DNA of 64,000 nt from positions 744,001 to 808,000 of the forward strand of contig JANUSC010000051.1 of assembly GCA_025200525.1 (NCBI GenBank). Direction: 5' to 3'. Origin of the DNA: Camellia lanceoleosa. Taxonomy: Eukaryota > Streptophyta > Magnoliopsida > Ericales > Theaceae. The notes beneath the pieces are model-generated. The model had not been told where the DNA came from and searched no databases. It saw nothing but the letters and a program-made list of their open reading frames with translations. Shown one piece after another: positions 35,595-46,460 of the stretch (positions are counted from its first letter, which is position 1; each line of letters begins with the position of its first letter). The position numbers were made by a program, and so were the translations under genes.

Positions 35595-36266
35595 GTCTCC
35601 AAGAAAGATAGCTGGTCAACCAGCCCCTTCTGGTGGTTGGCCATGGAGAAAAGCTGGTCTTTGGTCTGTTCCTAGTCTCTAGAAGGGAGCTCCTAGCATT
35701 TCCATGCGTTGGGAGTGACGAAGGTTCGAGTTTACCTCTGTTTCGGATGCGTTCCATCACTCCAATTGTTCGAGATGCATTTGCTTATCGAGTTGTTGTT
35801 CTTTGTTTATCGAGTTGTTGTTTGGTTTTGCTTATTGAGTTGTTAAAGTTTTGTTTATCGAGTCGTTGCTTATCGAGTCGTCGAGTTCCGTATATCGAGT
35901 TGTTACTCTTTGTTTAATCAACATTGTCGAGATTTGCTTATCAAGTTGGAAACTTGCTAAGGTTTTGTTGTTTCTTAGTAAGTAAAGTTGTTTAGTTTGT
36001 TGCGTCGGTTCACAAACTGGCTTGGCAATTTTCGATGCTCAATTTTCATTCAATCTCATTTTTGTGCAAAATGATACGATGCGATGCTAAGAACATAAAA
36101 TACAACACTTTTTCAAAAAGCTGTTTCATTCCATCATACTTCTTTTGTTACAACATTTTACAGCAATGGTACAAGTTTTAAAGAAAATAAAACTGCCTAA
36201 AAGCTGATGTGCTACAACTACTAGTAAAAAAAGGAAAATAAAGCAGGAACATCTGCATCAGTGCTC
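35595..36266. other. Region between the two antisense genes, element 3
   Basis: From about 35775 to 35965 there are about ten degenerate copies of a roughly 20-bp unit (tttatcgagttgttg). A shorter set occurs at the same place in element 4 (60085-60290). The remainder holds the presumed 3' end of the PMD gene. No further gene is visible. Confidence 0.6.
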
Positions 36267-39200
36267 TCAAGCGCAAGAATAGGACGCCCTCTTCGTCCTC
36301 TTTGGCTGAGAAGTCCCTGCACTATCTCCACCTGCACCACCATCTGAATCAGAGCTGCTGCCCTCGGAACCCTCCCCAGTATCACCTCCACTCTCGGAAT
36401 CGGAGCCAGAGTCCTCCTCTCTGCCTGCAGATGTCTCTGACTGAGGATGCGCAGACTCCTCCTCCTCGTTGGACTCCTTATCATCTCTGATAGGCACTCT
36501 ACGCCTGTCGCAGCTGCGAGTCAACCCCCTTCTCCCAGCTCCTCGAGAAGGCATGAATGGCCCAGCTGGTAGCGGTGGCATCTGAAAAAGAGGGAAATTC
36601 GAATACATTAGCCAATATGAATATCAGATGCAGAGACAAGAAAGCTACATGGAGTGGGTGTATGCAAATACAGTATATAAATGTGGCGTGTCTCAGATGT
36701 GCTCTACACATGCAGTCAACCAATGCAGTGAGATAGTCAAATTCAGCATGTCATCAGAAGTATGATAAATGCAAGAAAATTGAAAAATACCGAGACGCCA
36801 GCAATGAATAGCTGTGTCTCCCTCCGCAGAACCATGCCTTCGAGGGAGGCCATCACTCCGAGCATCCTATCCATGTACTCGCTAGGAGGCTACGGATGCA
36901 AGTGCAAGTTATCAGTGAATGAATGAATGTCCAAATATCTGAGTGATAAATCAAAACTGTAAAGCATACCGGTGGCGAGTCAGGGTCTCTAACATATCGG
37001 TGATCAGGCAATGGAGGCTCCAATGGGATCGGGTAAGATGTCCCATATCGCCATCCTATCAACTCGGTCGGAAGATCTGGCCACCCGGCATGATGATAAG
37101 TCGGGGGAATTAGGGGAATCTGTCTAGTCCCACTCCTCGATGTGCCGGCCCTGCTAGACAAAGGAACGTCTGCAGCTCGGGCTCGAGCTGACGATGATGC
37201 ACCAACAGCCCTCCTAGTAGGAGTACGGACACCCATCAATGGGGGCATCAAGTACGTGTGGTGGTAAGTCGCATACTCCCCCTTCTCCGTGTGCAGAGCT
37301 GCATCGATACCCAACATAGCGACATCGACCTCCTCGGGAGTGAGTCTCTCAACAGACCGCATGTCATCTGGAGGTGCTGAAGGGACACTCTGCCCAAGGA
37401 CACCCATCGTCTGGCGCATGAAGCGATCTTCTAGAAACCAAGCCCTGCCAACTGGCCCCTCAAACAAAGTCCTATACTGAGAAGAAGTCCATGCCCCCGG
37501 GAATTGGAAACGGATATCTCCTCTCAAGGGTGCCCAGGGCCGCCAAGCGATCTGAGTATAACAAGTGCATGAGCCAATCAGATGCCATAAATAGGCAAGA
37601 TGAATCAAAGCTGAAAATATGAAGAATTGAGAGTTCTCAAGTACCTCAATCGCCCGCACCGTGTCAAAAAACTGTCGCAAGAAGGGCAGAGTCTCTCGAG
37701 CCCTCACCCGGCATTGACCCTCAAATACGTGAGAGTAAGGGATCGTAAGAGGCACCTCCACCTCGAACTCTGGGGCTAGCATTGGAAAGTACGCCTAAAC
37801 CCATAGCTGTGGAAAACAGAGCAGTGGCCATTAGAATACAGAATATACAGAAAATACAGAGTGCTGAGTGCAGAATGTAGAATACAGAATGTAAAGTGTG
37901 ATGTGTGCAGTGTACAGATAATGAAAAGCATAAATGTAAATCGAGAGGGCAGAAGGTACCTCCCAGGCTCGCCAGTAGCCGCCAACTATATTCCCCCGTC
38001 CATGGGAGGTCGCACTCATATAGCAGTAAAGAGTAGTGAGGCCAGCGCCACCCTAGTCATACTGGCTAACCTGTGATAGGTCCACCAAAGCACTAAGCAA
38101 ATACAGCCCAACTGTGTTCCCCCTATCGGAGAACAAAGTGGTCCTAAGGAGGAACATCAAAAAAGCTCGAGCGTACTGCTCTATCTCCTCAAGAGTCTCA
38201 GGCATACTACCCCTATACTGCACGGGGAACCATTTGTACCTGACTCTGCCCGAAGATCGATCAGTCGGTAGGCAAGCTCCCAACAGATAGATCCAAGCAG
38301 CCTCTCACTTGCCCATATCCTCGTCGTAGGGGACCGGTCGGCCGGCCACATCAAGGCCAGTCAACATTGCAAAATCGAACGGGGTCAGTGTCATATCCCT
38401 GCTAGCTGAGAAGTGGAAAGAGTTGGTGGTGTCCCACCATCTCTCCACGAGTGCCCCCATCAAGGTCCTGCTCGTAGGGTAGCGAGATAGCCCCGCGCAG
38501 AAGGGTCCAAACCCTGCCTCGTCAACTATATGATGAACGGTATCTGGGAGCTCTGCATACCACTCCCTAGCAATAATCGAGCCATAACCTCGCGTAGAAC
38601 GAGAGGGTACCTACATTCAAAGTGAACAGATGTATTCAGTTTTAGAATGAAATGAATAAGCTGCGTCCAAATGAAATGAATGAGCTGTGAGTTCAAAAGT
38701 GAAATATAAGAACTGTGTGTTCAATATGCGCTGCGTGCAAATGAAATAAGTGGGCTGCCTGTTCACTTCAAGAGTTTGAGCTACGTATTCAGATTTCAAA
38801 AACAGTGGGCTGTGTGTTCACCATCAAAAGTTTGGGCTGCGTGTTCAACTTTCAAAACTGTGGGCTGTGTGTTCACCTCAAGAGTTTGGGCTACGTGTTC
38901 AGATTTCAAAAACAGTGGGTTGTGTGTTCACCATCAAAAGTTTGGGATGCGTGTTCAACTTTCAAAATTGTGGCTTGTGTGTTCACCTCAAGAGTTTAGG
39001 CTGCGTGTTCAACTTTCAAAAACTATGGGCTGTGTGTTCAGATTTCAGAAAAATGTGGGCTGTGTGTTCACCATCAAAAGTTTGGGCTGCGTGTTCAACT
39101 TTCAAAGAAGCGGGCTGTGTGTTCACCATCAAGAGTTTGGGTTGTGTGTTCAACTTTCAAAAACTGTGGGCTGCGTGTTTACGATAAAAAGTATGAGCTG

Positions 39201-39679
39201 CGTGTTCAGAAATTTGAGTGATTGAGCTGTGTGTTCAAAATGCAAACAGAATGCTATGTTATAGACTAAGTGTTCAGAACAAGCTGTGTGCCCACTCAAC
39301 AGAATTCTGTGCTGTGAGATATGTGCTAAAATAAGCAGAAATATGGTGTGCAAATGTGTTCAGAACGAGCGGATAAGCACACATAGCGAAAGTATGAAAT
39401 GTGCATGAATTGCAGAATACATTGCAGAGAATGTAAAAGTGAAGTACGTACCTCTCGTGCCTAATGAGAAAGATGAGTCTCTCGCTCCCGCAGCAACAGA
39501 TCCGCAGGCGCTCGGTCATCAAAGTCAGTGAAATGGTAGAAAGTGGCATGAGGAAGGACGTGCTCCCGAGGATGATACCTCTTGGGATCAAATGGCCGAA
39601 TACTCAAGGGCAAGGACATGATGTCCAGCTCACCCTCGGCACCTGGAGGACCTCCACCATGAGGAAAATGACCCGCCAT
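36267..39679 (-). pseudogene. Antisense plant mobile domain (PMD) gene, 6 exons, element 3
   Basis: Read opposite to gag-pol. Inferred exons: 39679-39452, 38610-37960, 37806-37645, 37551-36970, 36889-36791 and 36581-36267. All six are multiples of three, all introns are phase 0 with GT..AG ends, and the sum is 679 codons with the stop. Exon 2 holds the PMD core: ERWWDTTNSFHFS, MTLTPFDFAMLTGLDVAGRP, the YLLSALVDLSQVSQYD helix and CYMS. Exon 6 is a Ser/acidic tail ending in a basic PKRTKRA cluster, nuclear-localisation-like. Exon 4 is Pro/Arg rich. Four in-frame stops: 39461-39463, 38305-38307 and 38053-38055 (both TGG in element 4), and 37795-37797. A 5'-UTR intron is possible (donor gag|gtaagt at 39831, acceptor at 39690). 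PMD proteins such as Arabidopsis MAIN/MAIL1 act in silencing and genome stability; a role here is unknown. Confidence 0.8.
38620..39300. repeat. Minisatellite in PMD intron 1, element 3 (about 26-27 bp unit)
   Basis: Tandem copies of a unit of type gggctgYgtgttcaMYWtcaaaagttt are clearest at 38776-39225 and degenerate on both sides. The whole array lies inside intron 1 of the antisense PMD gene. Plus-strand frames through it are stop-poor only because of the repeat. Confidence 0.88.
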
Positions 39680-40050
39680 TTTAAGAAATCTACAAAAGGA
39701 GCAAAAATGAGCAAAATGAGCCAAAATTGGAAAAAGTCAACAAAAATCAACTCTCGGGAAATGAAAAGGTCAACAAAAGTCAACTCTCGAGAAAATGTAC
39801 CGAATGTCGAGACAAACTTACCTCAAGTAGTGAAAATGAAGAAAGAAACTCTGAAATCAAATTTTAATCGGTCCAAAGTGAAGAAAACTGAAAGATTTTG
39901 CGAAACAACTTTGCGTGGGGCGTTGGAAAACGCGTATAAAGCGCAAATTAGGAGAACTAATTTCAGCCTTGAGGGTGTGAGGAATAGTGATTGGGACATG
40001 TGGATTTAAAGAAACAAGTGTAAAAAGACAAAACTGTCCCGGATTTGGAC

Positions 40051-40150
40051 AGGTGGTCGGCCGACCACCTTTCCTAGTAGGCCGACCACCCCCTTGAACA
40101 AAACCTGGTCGGTGGCCTCCCTAGGTGGTCGGTGGCCCTCCTAGGTGGTC
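40051..40150 (-). promoter_or_regulatory. GGTCGGCCGACC palindromes upstream of the antisense PMD gene
   Basis: A perfect 20-bp palindrome AGGTGGTCGGCCGACCACCT lies at 40051-40070, followed by taggccgaccacc (40079-40091) and two more ctggtcggtgg/aggtggtcggtgg half-sites to 40150. They lie 370-470 bp upstream of the PMD start codon and about 220 bp upstream of the possible 5'-UTR exon. Confidence 0.65.
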
Positions 40151-41274
40151 TCCAATGACTCTTTGTTCTCCCTGCAAATTTTGGTGGTGATCGGAGTCCC
40201 TGGCTCTCAAGAAAGTACAAGGAAAGTGCACTTTTCAGCGCGAAATCCCTCCGCGGGAACTTCAAATCCAATCCTCGACACATGGCTCATCGTTACTCAC
40301 CGAGAGCCAGGTGTATCCTTTTTAAGTACGTTGCGACCCCTCCGAGAGGTAAATCGGAGGTCGCGTTTGAGTTGCTCTCTTCGAAGCTTGCACTTCGTTA
40401 CTCGGCGTTTTGTTTCAAGCATGCTATTAAAGTTATACCTCTCCCGTATTGTTATGCACTTTCTTTGCTTGCGTTGTTGCGCACGCCATTTCTACTTCAC
40501 ACATTGCATGCATTGTCGCTTATGCTTTACTTACATGTGTTCAAATTCCTGTTGCACACATTGTATGCGTTGTCACGTGTACTTCACTTGCATATGTTTA
40601 TGCCTCAATTACACTGTTATGCACTCTCCACCTGCGTTGTCACGTACATTTTACTTGCATTATCATGCTTGTTTCAATCGCATTGTTATGCACACTCTAC
40701 CTGCGTTGTCACGCACCCTTCCTACATTGTTATGCACATCTCGCTCACATTGTTATGCATCACAATTAGGTTGCATTGTCATGTACCCCTTCACCTGCGT
40801 TGTCACGCACTTCTCACTTGCATTGCTATGCATATTTCTAACAATATTGCACCTGTTAAGTTTTCTTTCTTTTTCAGGCACGATATTGTATATACGGTTC
40901 ATTTGAAGCTGGTACGACCAAATGAACCGGACAGGTATTGTATCTTCTCCGTGTGAGACGTAGTGAGAATTGTAATTCTCTTACATCCTTACTGCATGAA
41001 ATGTTGTTTTGATTTGCATTCTTGCTTAAAACTGTTGCATTTATCGTGAATATTTGCTTCGTTACAGTTTGTTGCTTTGTATGATCATGAGTTACGTTCA
41101 GCTTTGTACATGTCGTTTTGCATTTTGCCCCTGCCTGCGGGCACGCCTGTGAGCCCATCTCTTGTTTATCTCACCTGTTTGTCTAAGTCTTCGGCCTTGT
41201 CAAAAATGGGTCGTCTCTGGGCTTTGACATTCACTCCCGTCACTTATGACTTTGGAGTTTCACAAAGGGCAAAT
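40151..41274 (+). other. Pre-LTR region of element 3, with degenerate minisatellite
   Basis: From about 40440 to 40840, degenerate repeats of about 40 bp alternate tgcattgttatgca and acctgcgttgtcacgca. Apparent frames at 40145-40906, 40282-40956 and 40449-40769 run through these repeats and are not supported as genes. A purine run (cacaaagggcaaat) precedes the LTR at 41275 and may serve as the polypurine tract, though it is weak. Confidence 0.6.
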
Positions 41275-42008
41275 CAGAGACACCCCATTTTTGACTGACC
41301 TTAAGACTCAGACGTCATCGATTGAGCGCTCGGTGATTGCGCATGTTGTGCTCGTTCTGAGGTTACGGAGTCTCGGCTAAGAGCCTTGCCTCCGGACTTC
41401 AAGACTCTTTTGTGCTTTGCCTCGGTTTGCGAACCAGGTTGTATTTTCTCTTCCCGAAGGGAGGGAGAGGTCTCGTAGACTATCTCTCAGTGGCCGTAGG
41501 CTACTTTTCGTGGTCGTAGACCACTGTTCCCGTTTGGAGACCAGTTTTCGGTTTTCAGAGTCGTCGGTCGTGCGCCTCGATTTGGGACCGCTTAACTTTC
41601 TCCGTTTTCTCTGGGTTTTGGTACACACCTTGTTTCCTCTCTCTAGAGGGACACTATGGCCCAGGAGACCACCTTCGTGGTCGCACGCCACTTTCGATGC
41701 TTAACAGTCAGTTTTTGGGGCACCCGGCTGTGCGTTTTGGCCCCCGAACCCTCGTTTTGCATCCGTCTTGGTTCATTTTTGGCTTGGACCCTATTTTCAT
41801 TGTTTGGAAGGTGGTACAAGGGTGGGAGACCACCTTTTCTCCTTGGAGATCACCTTTCTCCTCGCCGACCAATTTTCTTGTCAGGAAGCTGGTCTCCTTG
41901 GTCTTTGAGCCACTTTTGCAGGTCTCCCACCATACTACAAGCTTGAATTCAATGTGGAGACCATCCTAGGAGGCTACTGACCAGCTTTTGCAACTTGGAC
42001 CTTTTGAA

Positions 42009-42065
42009 CTGGTCGGCCGACCAGGGGAAGTGGTCGGCCGACCACCTAAACAGGTCGGCCTACCT
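42009..42065 (+). promoter_or_regulatory. GGTCGGCCGACC palindromes in U3 of the element 3 LTR
   Basis: Three sites in a row: CTGGTCGGCCGACCAG (42009-42024), GTGGTCGGCCGACCAC (42030-42045) and aggtcggcctacct (42052-42065). The first two are perfect 16-bp palindromes. They lie about 135-190 bp upstream of the TATA box at 42200. Confidence 0.7.
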
Positions 42066-42199
42066 CCCTCAGTTCTGTCTCTGTGAGTTATTGCCAGCTA
42101 TGCCAACTGGAAGCCACAGACTGCATCCTCCATACACGTGTGTAGAGGATCTTTGGCCTTGGTTTTTAGCTTCTTTGAGAAGCTAAAGCCTTGAATCTC

Positions 42200-42206
42200 T
42201 ATAAAG
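42200..42206 (+). promoter_or_regulatory. TATA box of the element 3 LTR
   Basis: TATAAAG in the context gaatctctataaaggagcgc is followed within about 60 bp by a CT-rich stretch (acctctctctctctc) typical of a plant LTR transcription start region. Confidence 0.6.
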
Positions 42207-45140
42207 GAGCGCCTCCCCCTCCTTTGTGAAGGTTCAGAATTTCCCTAAGGCATACACATATACCTCTCTCTCTCTCTATATCTCTATTTTGGTCTCAAAA
42301 GTGCTAAGTTCTTGCCCCTTTGCACACTACCTCTTAGCCTAACACCTCCAACACCAACCTATGCTTCTTGGAGGATCTTGAGAGGTCCTAAGGAGCTGCA
42401 TTTTTTGTCCATAAGCTACTGGAGTTGCTGAGTTACAAGGGTAGCACCCTATTCCCTCTTTTGAGCTTTATTTTACTCCATCTTTTAGCCATACTTGCAA
42501 GAATTTTTGAGCTTTGGTATAAACTGAAAAAAGTCTTATTTTGAGGTCCTTAACATGTTTTTTTAAGATCATTTTTCTGTTGGGGGTCATCTACCCCCTT
42601 GCATGCTTCATTCCACCTTGTTTTGAGCCATGCATTAAGGCCTTTGTTTTGAGCTTTGTTTGCCCTTTTGACCACTGAAATCCAGCGGATTTTTAGTGGT
42701 TATTATGTGTTTTTGAGAGCCAAAATTAGAGAGGGGTGACTCTCTCTCTCTCTCTCTCCTTGTTTTGATTTCTAGCATATTTGGCCTAACAAAGGAGCCC
42801 TTATTTTCATGCTTCCAAGCCATGTTTTAGGCCATTTTTGGTGAGTTTTAGGACATGAATAGGCTTTTTCCAGAGCTTGTTTTGCCATATTGGGTGTCCA
42901 TCTTGCATGTGTAAAATAACCCTCTTCATAGCATATCAAATGAGCATGTCATTCTTGTATGCATTGACCATGTTTCAATGAGTTTTTGGGCTTTATTTGG
43001 CATGTCATACCTCTGAATTTTTCTAGTTTAGTGACCTTTTGAATGCTTCATATACTTGTAGTGTAAACCCTCTTCACTAGCTTGTATTGCATACTATTTT
43101 GGTCTTTGATTCTAGCACTTTTTGGCCATGCCTTAAACTGATTTTGTGCATGTTTTGGACTACCTTAGCTTTTTTTTATGCCTAATGGTCGAATGATGTT
43201 TGCTATGCATGGTTGTAGTTCAATACCCTTGCCTAGCTTTGAGTTTTGAAGCCTATTGCATGCGTATTTTGAGGTGCTTCCATGTTTTGGCATCATTGTG
43301 AATCATATTTCAGAGCTTATATGTATGCCATATTCCCATGTTTTCCACTCTTTAAATGCCTTTGAGAGTTGTGCATGAATACCTCAATTTTGGACCATTG
43401 CATGAGCTTCATTTCCATGCTTTGCAAGCCATCATTTTAGTCCATATTTGCTACTGTTTTGGCCTGCATAGGGACTATTTGGGGCTGGTTTGGCCATTTG
43501 AGTATTGCTTTGCATGCCTATAGTGTAATCCACTTCACTAGTTTCGGTATTCGGGCCATCTAGTATGCATTGTGTGAGGTGTTTACATGATTCAGGTCCA
43601 TCTTACATGTCATTTTAGAGCTGGAAAATGTGTGATTGTATGCCATATTTCATCCCTTGCCATGCTTTCGTAGAGTTGCATTTGGTGCCTTAGGTTTGGT
43701 CCCTTGCATTCGTGCATGTTTGCATGTGTTTCTGTTGCCTAATTTCATCATGTTTGGCCACTAATTTGAATGTGGCTGAGGCCCATTCATTTTAGTTTAA
43801 GTCCATCTTGCATTGTGTATGCCATGTCCATGTTGTCGCATGCTTGATCGTCGCATTGTGTATGCCTTGATTATGCCTTTGTGTATGTCCATCATTATAT
43901 GTGCGTTGTGTATGCCATATAGCATCATGTGCATTGTGTATGCCATTCGTAGTTCATAGCATTGCGTATGCTAGTTGCACCTTTGCATGTCATTCCTTGC
44001 ATGTTTGCATGTCTTAGTTGCATTTCGTTTAGGATTGCATGCTAGTGGTTGTATCGTGTTTGCATGCCATGCCATTCTAGTTGTTGCATAGTGTTTGAAG
44101 TAGGGTTTAGTCCAAACATGGGAAACGAGGGACGTTTCGTACTCAAAGTGACGAAACGTGCTTCGATTCCCGGTCACCGACACTCTTGATTATCCATGAT
44201 GGAGTTTAGGCCTTATTGTGTTCATTTGTGCATCCATTTCACATTGAGTCATGCAATTCGACTCCTCGGCCATCATGCATCGAGATACGTGATTGGTGGC
44301 ACAAGGATCGAGGACTACACTCCCTAGAGCTTATGTAATGACGGGAAGAGTGGTCGTGCACACATATGTTGAAAATACTTTGCCATACCCCTCTCTTGCT
44401 CTCTGTTGCAACAAACCGGAAACCAGCAGCAAAAACTGGTCGGTAGTATCCCTACAGCATGGTGGAGTTTCAGCCTTCTGGAGCTTTGTACAGTGTTCTG
44501 GGACCAATTGCAAACAGAAGCAAATCGAGGCATCGCGATGGATTTCCCAATAAGGCGACTTGAGCATGCATGCATTCCTTATCATTCAAGACCGAGCTGA
44601 GGCAGTCCATTTCATATGTTTTGCATGCTAGCTTATTTATTTTAGTTAATTTGTTAATTAATTAGGGTTGTGTAATAATTAGCTGTAATTCGTTATTCAT
44701 TCGGTTGTGTATTATTTATTCGGACCCACCGAGGAGGGCAATGTTGTAATAAGTGTGCATGTGTGCGATGCATGTCTTCCAACCCCATGTCTTTCTCCCT
44801 TTTATTTACCAGCTTATGATGGTTAGTTTTAGGGCATGTTTCAATTAACAACTATATGTTCGCATGCTTGCATTCATTCATCTGTATTGCATGCATCGGG
44901 CTCGCGCATCATGCTAACTGCATTGTATTTCAATTCCAAGTTGAATACGTGTATCGATTGTTGCATCTCATATGCCATCTTAGAATAGCTGAGCCTATTG
45001 TTAGTTGCATTCTTGCATGTGTTGCATTAGGCATCTCAACATAGTTAGGATTCATGCATGTTTTCCAATTAGCTTCTTTCTTTGGCTCGGAGTACTCGGT
45101 AAGTGTTTATGCTTTAACATCCTTGCATGTGTGTAAGTGA

Positions 45141-45145
45141 CTACC
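45141..45145. other. Candidate target site duplication of element 4 (CTACC), left copy
   Basis: These are the five bases before the TGTAGACACC start of element 4. The matching right copy would lie outside the window, so this is only a candidate. Confidence 0.35.
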
Positions 45146-46104
45146 TGTAGACACCCCATTTTTGACCGACCTTAAGACTCAGACGTCACCGGTTGAGTGC
45201 TCGGTGATGTTGCATCATGTGCTTGCTCAAGAGTTTCAGAGTCGCGGCCGTGCGCCTCCGGACTCAACCCTTTTCTCTACCTTGTCTCGGTTTGCCATAA
45301 CCAGCTTGGTTTTCTCTGTTTTCTTTCCCAAGGAAGGGAGTGGTCTCAGAGACTATCTCCGGTGGCCGTGGCAGTCAGATTTCGTGGCCGTAGAGGGCCA
45401 TTCCGGCCCATTTTGAGCCGTCGGGCCGCGTGCCTCGGCTCGGGACCGCCCAACCATCTCCGAAGTTCTCCGGTTTTGGCATGTGCCTCTGTTTTAGTGT
45501 TCCGAGGACACTGGGCCCTGATGCCCACTTCGGCCGAACACCACTTCGGGTCGGCGACCCATTTGGACCCCAAACCGAGCGGTTTTGGTCCCGAGCATTC
45601 ATTTTGCATCGGCCTTCTCCGGTTTTTATGAGACCTCTGCATTTAATATTTCGAGGAACCCTGGGCCCCGATGCCCACTTCGTGGTCAGATGCCACTTTC
45701 GGTGCTCATAAGCGTTTTGGGACCCCAAACCGAAGCGGTTTTGGTCCCGAGCATTCATTTCAGATCCATCTTCTCCGGTTTTGGCGGTACCTCTGTTTTG
45801 TCATTCCAGAGGACACTGGGTCGCGGATACCCACTTGCCGCCGAACACCACTTCAGCATTTCATTTTCGGGATCCCGATTTGCTGGCTTTTGGCCCCAAC
45901 GTTCATTTCTCATTAGTTTTTGTTCAAACTTGGCGGTACCTCTGTTTCAACATCGGGAAGATCATCGGGGTGGGAGGCCAGCAATTATCCCAGATAACCG
46001 CTCCTCCCGGAGCTGCTTTTGCTCACTTCCGCCAATGTTGAACACCTTGGGGGTATTTTCTTCCAACCAAAGTTACATATCTGTGATGAGGGACAGGAGG
46101 ACCC

Positions 46105-46460
46105 TACCAACTCTTGGTCGGCCAGAACCGTGAGTTTCATTTTTGGGCCTCCTTCAAGCTCTATGTTGTGACTCCTTCGGTGTTGCCAATTTCCGCCTTG
46201 GAACCTTGTTGCACACATCTAGGAGGACACTTTGGTATGGTGGTCGGCCGAAATTGTGCCTTTCATTTTGGGCCTCCTTCAAGCTCTATGTTGTGACTCT
46301 GGTTCGGTGTTGCCAAATTCCACCACAGGGCCTTATTCTACACACATGGGAGGACACTCTTGTATGGTGGTCGGCCGAAATTTTGAAGTTGATTTTTGAG
46401 GTGGTGGGCCGGCCATAGGAGGTGGTGGTCGGCCATGGTGGGTGGTGGCCTACCACCTTG
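46105..46460 (+). promoter_or_regulatory. GGTCGGCC half-sites in U3 of the element 4 LTR
   Basis: At least five tggtcggccg/ggtcggcca motifs occur (for example 46241-46250, and in the 46365-46445 cluster gtggtgggccggccat, ggtggtggtcggccatgg, ggtggcctaccacc). Two sit in a duplicated roughly 118-bp segment (46130-46250 and 46251-46375, sharing gggcctccttcaagctctatg). They occupy the same U3 position as the palindromes at 42009-42065 but are mostly half-sites. Confidence 0.55.

Larger units (their letters stand above)
24024..45145 (+). mobile_element. Tat-lineage element 3 (Ty3/gypsy, dual RNase H, with antisense genes)
   Basis: The order is truncated 5' LTR, tRNA-Arg-type primer site, gag, protease, RT, RNase H, second (archaeal-type) RNase H, integrase, two antisense multi-exon genes, minisatellite, 3' LTR. 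No chromodomain. The two RNase H domains and extra genes between integrase and the 3' LTR are marks of the plant Tat (Tat/Ogre) lineage. The shared 272 bp of its two LTRs differ at about 13 sites by eye, nearly all transitions, consistent with one old insertion. Confidence 0.9.
41275..45145 (+). repeat. 3' LTR of element 3, interrupted by element 4
   Basis: It begins CAGAGACACCCCATTTTTGAC, aligned with TGTAGACACCCC of element 4; the terminal TG is changed to CA. It continues in register with element 4's LTR (acgtcatcgattgagcgctcggtg, cccgaagggagg, gtggccgtagg). It contains loose repeats of gcattgtgtatgcc at 43810-43990. It stops at 45145 inside the segment equivalent to about 49630, where element 4 begins. 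The missing 3' end may lie beyond the window. Confidence 0.88.

Noticed and set aside
38776..39225. 149-residue plus-strand repeat frame
   Set aside because: It is the intron 1 minisatellite of the antisense PMD gene in element 3, open in several frames because of repeat composition.
40145..40956. 253- and 224-residue plus-strand frames rich in His, Cys and Leu
   Set aside because: They run through degenerate tgcattgttatgca/tgcgttgtcacgca repeats between the PMD promoter and the LTR. Two frames are open together and no domain is visible.
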